Below are positions 6,070 to 11,291 of a stretch of 11,291 bases of DNA, one piece after another. How positions within the stretch are numbered: position 1 is the stretch's first letter; every line of letters begins with the position of its first letter. The translations under genes and the position numbers were made by a program. The stretch is from Thermoflexales bacterium. GTDB taxonomy: Bacteria; Chloroflexota; Anaerolineae; Fen-1058. The notes beneath the pieces are model-generated. The model saw nothing but the letters and a program-made list of their open reading frames with translations. It was not told where the DNA came from and searched no databases. The stretch covers positions 1 to 11,291 of the forward strand of contig JAFGFO010000137.1 of assembly GCA_016931085.1 (NCBI GenBank), written 5' to 3'.

Positions 6070-8529
6070 GTGAGAAAGCGAATAATCATACTAGCATTGT
6101 TAGCCAGCCTGAGCCTGGCCGGCGGGTTGGCCTATCGCGAGCTGGTGGTGGGCCTGCCGGCGCCGGACGCGCTCGTCCGGCGCGCCTCGTCCGGCACGAC
6201 CAAGATACTCGACCGCAACGGCGCTTTGCTGTACGAGATCTTGGACCCGCTGTCCGGCTCACGCACCCGGCTGCAATTGGCCGACATCCCGCCCTACTGC
6301 CAACAGGCGACGATCGCCACCGAGGACGCCAATTTCTACACAAATCCTGGCGTGGACGTGTACGCCATCGTGCGCGCCGCCTGGCAAAACGCGCAAGCCG
6401 GCCAGGTCGTTTCCGGCGGGAGCACCTTGACGCAGCAAGTCGCCCGGCTGATCTTGATGGACTATGACGAGCGTGCCGAGCGCAGCCTGCGCCGCAAGCT
6501 GCGCGAGGCCAGCCTGGCTTATCGCATCAGCCGGGCATACAGCAAAGAGGCTATCCTGACGATGTACTTTAACGAGGTCTACTACGGCCAGATGGCCTAC
6601 GGGCTGGAGGCGGCCGCCCAGGCCTATTTTGGGTCGCACGCGGACAAGCTCGACCTGGCGCAGTGCGCGCTGCTGGCCGGGCTGCCGCAATGGCCGGCCC
6701 ACTACAATCCACTGATCAATCCCGACGCCGCCCGCCAACGCCAACGTGTGGTGCTGGGGCTGATGGTCGAGCAAGGTTACATCACTTCCCAACAAGCCGA
6801 GCAGGCCGCGGCCGAAGCGCTCAGCTTCAAGCCGGCCGGCCCGCTGCTGGCGCCGCATTTTGTAAGCTACGTGCGCAACCAGCTCGAAGCCGCACTTGGC
6901 CCAGAAGCGCTCACTGCCAGCGAGCTGAGCATCACCACCACGCTCGATCTTGGCCTGCAGCGCGCGGCCGAAAAGGCTGTGAGGCGCCACTTGGCCGATT
7001 TGGGCGAGCACGACGTGAGCAACGCCGCCGCCATCGTGCTCGATCCGCGCACGGGCGAAATCCTGGCCATGGTAGGCAGCGCCAATTATGACGACGCCTC
7101 GATCGACGGTGCCGTGAACGTAGCATTGGCCCTGCGCCAACCCGGCTCTGCCATGAAGCCGATCCTGTACGCGGCTGCCTTCGAGCGCGGCTGGTCGCCC
7201 GGCGACGTGGTCTACGACGTGCCGACCACCTTCATAGACGAATCGGGCGAGATCTACGTCCCCGCCAATTACGACAATCTCTACCACGGGCCGGTCAGCC
7301 TGCGGCACGCGCTCGGCAACTCGTACAACTTGCCGGCCGTCATCTTGCAAAAACGCGTCGGCACAGCCGATTTCCTGGAATTGGCGCGCCGCTTTGGGCT
7401 TGACACGCTGGCCGGCACCAGGCGCTATGGCTTGACGCTCACGCTGGGCGGGGGCGAAGTACGCCTGATCGACCTGGCGGCCGCCTATGGGGTGCTGGCA
7501 ACGGGAGGATACGGCGTCACGCCATGCGCGATCAGCGGGGTTTCAGGTTGCAGGTTGCAAGTATCAAGCGTTGAACCCCTGCTTTCTGGGCTTGTATGCC
7601 CCTCACCTGAAACCTCCCTCGGCAAGCTCGGGATGATATTAAACATCGAACCTGAAACCGTCCTCGATCCCCGCGCGGCCTATCTCGTCACCGACATTTT
7701 GAGCGATAACGAAGCGCGAGAGGAACAGTTTGGCCGCTTTAGCCCGCTGCGCCTGCCGTTCCCGGCGGCGGCCAAAACGGGCACGACCACCTATTGGCGT
7801 GACAATTGGACGCTGGGGTATACCCCGCAGCGGGTGGTGGGTGTGTGGGTAGGCAATGCCAACGGCCAGCCCATGAGCGCCATCAGCGGCGTGGATGGGG
7901 CGGGGCCGATCTGGCACGACCTGATGCTGGCCGCTCACGAGCAACTGGCGGCCGGGCCATTTGACGAGCCAGCCGGCATCGAGCGGCGCGAGGTGTGCAT
8001 CACCAATGGCCTACAGCCGGGGGCAGACTGTCCCTACCGCCGCACAGAATTGTACCTGGAGGAAAGCCAGGTCCGGCCGGTTGAAACCGAATACACGCGC
8101 GTGGATGGCCAGCTCGTATGGCGCGCGCCGGCCGAGCTGCGCGACTGGGCGCGGCAGAACCAAGTGCCGTTTGTCGTCACCGAATTGGATGCAGGCCGTG
8201 TGTCACCTGGTCACCTGGTCACCCTATCGTCCCCCGCCTCCGGCACCCACTTACAGATCGACCCGCACCGGCCGCTCCCCACGCAGCAGATCGAGATCGC
8301 GGCCATGGTCGACGACGAGGCCCACACCGGCCGGGTCGAATTCCTGGTTGACAGTGCGCCATTCGGAAATGGTGTGCTCTGGGCCAGCGTGAGCACAGCG
8401 CCTTACCGGGCGTGGTGGAGTTTAGAGCCAGGCGAGCATCGCTTCGTCGCCGTGGCAGTCGATCATCAAGGGGCGCGCTGGCCCAGCCAGGCAGTCAGTG
8501 TGGTCGTGGAAGGAGGAAAGACCAAATGA
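6070..8529 (+). CDS. pbpC: Bifunctional penicillin-binding protein 1C
   Basis: Membrane-anchored enzyme that polymerises lipid II and cross-links peptidoglycan; 819 residues. A membrane segment lies at residues 4-22. The GT51 glycosyltransferase domain (about 50-225) has TEDANF with catalytic E85, GGSTLTQQ at 116-123 and FNEVYYG with E169. The transpeptidase domain (about 295-630) has the nucleophile S360 in SAMK, SYN at 418-420 and KTG at 569-571. A PBP1C C-terminal module follows (CITNGLQPGADCPY, then an Ig-like region to 815), which separates it from PBP1A/1B. All catalytic residues are present. Residues about 490-530, between SYN and KTG, are an atypical Cys-, Ser- and Leu-rich insertion encoded by a repeat-bounded segment. 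The GTG at 6070 is chosen because it begins RKR plus the membrane helix; the frame stays open upstream to a TTG at 6025, through the octamer repeat. No clear ribosome site is seen except the G8 tract. Confidence 0.93.
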   Translation: MRKRIIILALLASLSLAGGLAYRELVVGLPAPDALVRRASSGTTKILDRNGALLYEILDPLSGSRTRLQLADIPPYCQQATIATEDANFYTNPGVDVYAIVRAAWQNAQAGQVVSGGSTLTQQVARLILMDYDERAERSLRRKLREASLAYRISRAYSKEAILTMYFNEVYYGQMAYGLEAAAQAYFGSHADKLDLAQCALLAGLPQWPAHYNPLINPDAARQRQRVVLGLMVEQGYITSQQAEQAAAEALSFKPAGPLLAPHFVSYVRNQLEAALGPEALTASELSITTTLDLGLQRAAEKAVRRHLADLGEHDVSNAAAIVLDPRTGEILAMVGSANYDDASIDGAVNVALALRQPGSAMKPILYAAAFERGWSPGDVVYDVPTTFIDESGEIYVPANYDNLYHGPVSLRHALGNSYNLPAVILQKRVGTADFLELARRFGLDTLAGTRRYGLTLTLGGGEVRLIDLAAAYGVLATGGYGVTPCAISGVSGCRLQVSSVEPLLSGLVCPSPETSLGKLGMILNIEPETVLDPRAAYLVTDILSDNEAREEQFGRFSPLRLPFPAAAKTGTTTYWRDNWTLGYTPQRVVGVWVGNANGQPMSAISGVDGAGPIWHDLMLAAHEQLAAGPFDEPAGIERREVCITNGLQPGADCPYRRTELYLEESQVRPVETEYTRVDGQLVWRAPAELRDWARQNQVPFVVTELDAGRVSPGHLVTLSSPASGTHLQIDPHRPLPTQQIEIAAMVDDEAHTGRVEFLVDSAPFGNGVLWASVSTAPYRAWWSLEPGEHRFVAVAVDHQGARWPSQAVSVVVEGGKTK
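7539..7659. repeat. Repeat-bounded insertion inside pbpC with 11-bp inverted ends
   Basis: GGTTTCAGGTT (7539-7549) and its exact reverse complement AACCTGAAACC (7649-7659) bound 121 bp of coding sequence. The left end continues as a tandem CAGGTTG repeat (7544-7557), and a further ACCTGAAACCT occurs at 7605-7615. The same core recurs after the gene at 8532-8563. No transposase is encoded, so this is at most a MITE-like or simple intergenic-type repeat. It is read in frame as part of the transpeptidase domain. Confidence 0.7.
8203..8223. repeat. Octamer tandem repeat TCACCTGG in the pbpC C-terminal region
   Basis: Two perfect copies (8203-8210, 8211-8218) and a partial third (TCACC, 8219-8223). 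It is translated as part of VSPGHLVTL, at the boundary between the PBP1C C-terminal module and the last Ig-like domain, a place likely to be a flexible linker. Confidence 0.7.
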
Positions 8530-8531
8530 CG

Positions 8532-8563
8532 GGTTTCACACCTGAAACCTCAAACCTGAAACC
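8532..8563. repeat. CCTGAAACC repeat between convergent pbpC and MBL genes
   Basis: GGTTTCA (8532-8538) pairs with TGAAACC at 8543-8549 (4-nt loop) or with a second TGAAACC at 8557-8563. The unit ACCTGAAACC occurs twice. It shares CACCTGAAACCTC and AACCTGAAACC with the insertion in pbpC. It lies between two converging genes, but no T-tract follows on either strand, so a classical intrinsic terminator is not supported. Confidence 0.65.
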
Positions 8564-8575
8564 ATCTTGCGCACG

Positions 8576-9499
8576 CTACAAGAGCGAGATTTCCTGGTCC
8601 TCGCGGGCCATGAAGGTTTCCGGGAAAACGGCCTGGGCCTTGTGTTCTATCTCGTCCAGGTTATCGTCGTTGTGGCGGGGGTTATGATGAAGCAATCCCA
8701 GCCGCCTGACGCCGGCGGCCTGGGCCACTTCGATGGCCATGCGCCACGTGCTGTGGCCCCAGCCCTGGTGGATCACACCATCGTCGGCGTACTCGTGCTC
8801 GTCATACTCGGCATCGTGAAGCAGCAGGTCGGCGCCCTGCGCGAAGCGGATCAAGCGCCGGTCGCCGCCCACATAGCCCTCGGTGTCGGTGGCAATGACC
8901 AGGCTGTGGCCGCCGTAACTGATGCGAAAATTGAGAATGTGGCCGGGGTGCGGGTAGCCGTGATGGATGTCGATCATCACGGCATTCTGCGGTATGCCCT
9001 GGCGGCCATCGTGCACGGTCAACACCTGGGGAGAGGAACCGGGCTTGGTCAGGACGATCATATCGCCGCCGCGGACGTGGCGAATCTGGCGTTGGCTGTA
9101 CAATTGCTCCAGGCCCAAGGGGAACAGTGGCGCCTGGATCGCTCGCACCAGCTCGTCTTCCAAGCTGCTGTTCTCGCCTGGCTTAGCACCAAAGACATAC
9201 AGGCGAGCATGCTGGTCGATGAACGGCGTAAAGAACGGCATGCCTTGGGTGTGGTCGTGGTGCAGATGGGTGAACAAGAGCGTGGCCACCAGAGGTTCGT
9301 CCTCGGTCCGGTGGCGGGCCATCATATCGCGGGCCAGGTTGATGATGCCGGTTCCCGCGTCAACGATGATGAGATGGCCGCCTGCCCAGACTTCAAAGCA
9401 AGTCGTGTTCCCGCCGTACTTGACTGTCGTCGGGCCTGGCATTGGATGGCCGCCACGAACGCCACGAATTTTCAGAAGAAACTGATCTTCCTTGCTCAT
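8576..9499 (-). CDS. Metallo-beta-lactamase-fold hydrolase (RNase Z/PhnP-like branch)
   Basis: Predicted cytoplasmic metal-dependent hydrolase of 307 residues, probably a phosphodiesterase-type MBL protein; the substrate is not known. The core motif HxHxDH is at residues 78-83 (THLHHDHTQG). Other likely ligands and family features are the strand LIIVDAGTG (43-51), D205 in ATDTEG, GHSTW at 248-252 and H271/H272 in LLHHNPRH. The N-terminal RGVRGGHPMPGPTTVKYGGNTTC resembles RNase Z/PhnP-like or class II cyclic-nucleotide-phosphodiesterase-like members rather than beta-lactamases. No signal peptide is seen. The ATG at 9499 is chosen for its AAAGGTG site four bases upstream and its promoter; the frame is open further upstream to 9574 but through that promoter. 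It lies between pbpC and the alpha-2-macroglobulin gene, on the opposite strand to both. Confidence 0.87.
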   Translation of the reverse strand: MSKEDQFLLKIRGVRGGHPMPGPTTVKYGGNTTCFEVWAGGHLIIVDAGTGIINLARDMMARHRTEDEPLVATLLFTHLHHDHTQGMPFFTPFIDQHARLYVFGAKPGENSSLEDELVRAIQAPLFPLGLEQLYSQRQIRHVRGGDMIVLTKPGSSPQVLTVHDGRQGIPQNAVMIDIHHGYPHPGHILNFRISYGGHSLVIATDTEGYVGGDRRLIRFAQGADLLLHDAEYDEHEYADDGVIHQGWGHSTWRMAIEVAQAAGVRRLGLLHHNPRHNDDNLDEIEHKAQAVFPETFMAREDQEISLL

Positions 9500-9533
9500 A
9501 TAGCACCTTTCTCGAGGGGGAGTCTCGCCATTG

Positions 9534-9562
9534 AGTATAGCATATTTCTGTACAAGACACAA
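9534..9562 (-). promoter_or_regulatory. Promoter of the MBL hydrolase gene
   Basis: On the minus strand, TTGTGT (9562-9557), a 17-bp spacer and TATACT (9539-9534), the latter preceded by TGC as an extended -10. The predicted start near 9528 gives a leader of about 28 nt. Confidence 0.55.
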
Positions 9563-9663
9563 GGCAAGCCCCACGTCCTGTCACGATTTCCCCCTCCTTA
9601 TCATTATGCACCAAGTAGGGATTGATTACGTTACAATTTCGTTTCAGTACGTTTGACATTTTG

Positions 9664-9669
9664 GGAGGT
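9664..9669 (+). promoter_or_regulatory. Shine-Dalgarno site of the alpha-2-macroglobulin gene
   Basis: GGAGGT, with a further G before it, lies 4 nt before the ATG at 9674. It is the strongest ribosome site in the window and fixes the start. Confidence 0.75.
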
Positions 9670-9673
9670 ACAC

Positions 9674-11291
9674 ATGGCTCATTTCAGATCACTTACCGCC
9701 GGCTTTGTAACAACTTGCGCCGCGTTGGTCGGGCTGGCGGCCTGGCTGAGCGTATGCCGGCCGGGCTTGAACCCATACGCCGCGCCTCTTGATGGCCCGG
9801 CGTGGGAGCCAGCCCCGGCCTATGCGCCACTCAGAAGTGGTGTGCCAGGTAGGGGGTCTGTGGCGAACACCTCGCCCCTGGCCACGCCTACCGTGGGCAC
9901 ACAGGGCGAAAAGAGGCCGGCTGTGGCGGCAAGCCCCACGAGCACCCCGGCAGCCGTCATCGCCTACGAGCCGGGCGGGAGCCGCGTCCGTTCGACGAGC
10001 ACCATCACGCTCACCTTCAACTGCCCCATGAAGTCGGCCAGTGTCGAGCAGCGCTTTGCCCTACGCCGGGTCGACCTGCCGGCTGGCGAAACAGCCGGCT
10101 TTATCCCCGGCTACTTTTCCTGGCCAGAAGCCAACGTGCTGGTGTTCACTCCCAAAACGTCGTTGGTCGACGGCGCGGGTTATTCGGTCACGCTCGAAAA
10201 GGGCGCGCAGCCCAGGCAGGGAACCCCTACCCAGCACACATCCACTTACACCTTCAGCGTGCTCCCGCTGCCGGAAATGACCCGTTCGTCGCCGCGCGAT
10301 GGCGATATGGAAGCCAGGCTCAAGGATCGCGTGACCCTCTCCTTCAACCTGCCGATGGACACCGAGGCCGTCGAGCGGGCGCTGCGCATCTGGCCGGAGC
10401 CGGCCGAGCCGCCGCGCCTCGAGTGGAACAAGGCAGCCACCACGCTCGACGTCGTCTTTGACGTCGACCCGAGCGCGTTCTATACGATCTTGCTGGGCAA
10501 CGAGGCGGTGGACGCGTGGGGGCGCGCGCTGCACGACAATCGCAGCATCGTCTTTCGGGCCGCCCCGCTCGAGCCGGTGACGTGGCTGGTTGGGCCGCGC
10601 GGCTACTGGAACGAGGTCTATGGCACCTACAACCCCAATCCACAGGTGCGGCAATACACCCAGTTTCGCAACGTCGAAGCATTGAGCTATCGCCTGTCGC
10701 AAGTTTCCCGTCAGGATTTCCTGGCTCTCTTTCAGCCAGCCTGGGGGAACAACAAAAAGCCGCCGACCAGCACATTGATATCTACCTGGATGCAAACGGT
10801 AACGGCGCCGCTCAACAAGCTCGGGCTGGATCTCGCTCACATAAGCTTGCCTGACGGCTCGCCGCTGCCTTCCGGTGCCTATTTGCTGGAAGTCGAAGGA
10901 TCGCCTGGCAAGGCGCACGACTGGCGCATGGTGATCGTATCTCCGCTCAATCTGGCGCTCAAGCGCAGCGACAAGCAGACCTTCGTGTGGGCCACCGACT
11001 TGCGCACCGGGCGATCCGTCAGCGGGCTGCGGATGGCCGTGTACGATATGGACAAGACACTCGTCACGCGGGGAGAGACCAACGACGCCGGCGTGTTCAA
11101 GACCGATCAATCGCCCAAGTGCCTCGATCGCTGGGAATGTGCTTATGGCTGGCGACCACTGTATGTGGTGGCCGAAGGCGAGGGAGAGGAATGGGGCTTT
11201 GTGGCCAGCACCTGGGACGAGGGGATCGCCACGCGCGACTTTCAGATGCCGTACTATTACGGCGAGCCTTCGCACACGATCTTTCTGTACA
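9674..11291 (+). CDS. Bacterial alpha-2-macroglobulin family protein, N-terminal part
   Basis: Open without a stop for 539 codons to the window edge; the rest, including any thioester and bait region, lies outside. The family traps attacking proteases at the cell surface. Residues 8-28 are a hydrophobic signal or anchor segment ending in LSVC, a poor lipobox because Val precedes the Cys. Residues 65-95 are a Thr/Pro/Ala-rich linker. Two bacterial Ig-like (Big_5-type) domains follow, at about 96-200 (TITLTFNCPMKS) and 205-310 (VTLSFNLPMDTE). From about 425 a macroglobulin domain begins: FVWATDLRTGRSVSGLRMAVYD and TNDAGVFKT are typical of MG domains, and the last residues, YYGEPSHTIFLY, match the lead-in to the family's usual TDRPIYRPGQ stretch. 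The neighbour pbpC supports the call, since E. coli yfhM is paired with pbpC. Codon usage agrees with its neighbours. Confidence 0.87.
   Translation, partial: MAHFRSLTAGFVTTCAALVGLAAWLSVCRPGLNPYAAPLDGPAWEPAPAYAPLRSGVPGRGSVANTSPLATPTVGTQGEKRPAVAASPTSTPAAVIAYEPGGSRVRSTSTITLTFNCPMKSASVEQRFALRRVDLPAGETAGFIPGYFSWPEANVLVFTPKTSLVDGAGYSVTLEKGAQPRQGTPTQHTSTYTFSVLPLPEMTRSSPRDGDMEARLKDRVTLSFNLPMDTEAVERALRIWPEPAEPPRLEWNKAATTLDVVFDVDPSAFYTILLGNEAVDAWGRALHDNRSIVFRAAPLEPVTWLVGPRGYWNEVYGTYNPNPQVRQYTQFRNVEALSYRLSQVSRQDFLALFQPAWGNNKKPPTSTLISTWMQTVTAPLNKLGLDLAHISLPDGSPLPSGAYLLEVEGSPGKAHDWRMVIVSPLNLALKRSDKQTFVWATDLRTGRSVSGLRMAVYDMDKTLVTRGETNDAGVFKTDQSPKCLDRWECAYGWRPLYVVAEGEGEEWGFVASTWDEGIATRDFQMPYYYGEPSHTIFLY

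Larger units (their letters stand above)
9500..9673. other. Divergent intergenic region, MBL hydrolase / alpha-2-macroglobulin
   Basis: This holds the MBL promoter (9534-9562). On the plus strand there is a possible -10 for the macroglobulin gene (TACAAT, 9632-9637) without a good -35. TACGTT occurs twice in direct orientation (9627-9632 and 9648-9653), 21 bp apart, on either side of that -10. No RNA gene is visible. Confidence 0.5.

Noticed and set aside
6259..7350. 363-codon open frame opposite pbpC
   Set aside because: The plus strand encodes intact GT51 and transpeptidase motifs here; the antisense product is low-complexity with no recognisable fold.
6040..8223. CRISPR-like array from the short direct repeats
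   Set aside because: The units are 7-8 bp and contiguous, with no spacers and no cas genes nearby.
8532..8563. Bidirectional intrinsic terminator between pbpC and the MBL gene
   Set aside because: A 7-bp stem is present but is AT-rich, and no T-tract follows on either strand. It is better explained as a copy of the CCTGAAACC repeat.
8567..9625. 352-codon open frame on the plus strand
   Set aside because: It is the mirror of the MBL hydrolase gene, whose HxHxDH and other motifs are on the minus strand. It also runs across the divergent promoter region.
9674..9760. Lipoprotein signal on the macroglobulin protein
   Set aside because: The Cys28 context is LSVC; Val at -1 does not fit the usual Gly/Ala/Ser. 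I call it a signal or anchor segment without committing to lipidation.
10061..11275. 404-codon open frame on the minus strand
   Set aside because: It lies wholly opposite the macroglobulin gene, which has clear domain motifs and a strong ribosome site. The antisense translation shows no family features. High GC makes such shadow frames common.

Overview
The window looks like a chromosomal segment of a GC-rich, non-model bacterium, most probably a member of the Chloroflexota (Anaerolineae-like). This is inference. It rests on Thr/Pro-rich linkers in secreted proteins, a secreted glycosidase ending in a short aromatic/Leu-Pro-Val tail, dispersed hairpin elements with GTAGGG...CCCTAC ends, short tandem repeats around and inside genes, and the families themselves. 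No rRNA, tRNA or phylogenetic marker is present to confirm it.

Layout, left to right. (1) At 11-88 a small palindromic repeat element precedes a compact hicB-hicA toxin-antitoxin pair (123-544, + strand, 4-bp overlap). (2) Converging on it is a decayed GNAT acetyltransferase (about 557-767, - strand) with a large internal deletion, a frame change and a nonsense codon. It lies directly behind dtd (767-1234, -), which encodes D-aminoacyl-tRNA deacylase. (3) A divergent promoter region with a second palindromic element (1266-1316) separates dtd from a lipoprotein gene (1396-2808, +). That gene fuses an M23 endopeptidase domain to an M14 carboxypeptidase domain, and its transcript may be leaderless. 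(4) Converging on that gene is a 971-residue secreted GH74 xyloglucanase-type glycosidase with CARDB-like and PKD modules (2837-5752, -). It has a good sigma70-type promoter and a palindrome at the predicted transcription start. (5) Divergently, pbpC (6070-8529, +) encodes a bifunctional penicillin-binding protein 1C with an unusual repeat-derived insertion in its transpeptidase domain. (6) A metallo-beta-lactamase-fold hydrolase (8576-9499, -) and the 5' end of a bacterial alpha-2-macroglobulin gene (9674 to the window end, +) follow.

The main theme is cell-envelope biology: peptidoglycan synthesis (PBP1C), peptidoglycan cleavage (M23-M14 lipoprotein), protease trapping (alpha-2-macroglobulin) and extracellular polysaccharide degradation (GH74). 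PBP1C and alpha-2-macroglobulin are known genomic partners in Proteobacteria (E. coli pbpC-yfhM). Here the pair is kept close, with an MBL hydrolase gene inserted in reverse orientation.

The most distinctive structural signal is a set of short repeats on pbpC: an octamer repeat just before its start, an insertion with 11-bp inverted ends within the transpeptidase domain, an octamer repeat in the C-terminal region, and a related repeat just after its stop.
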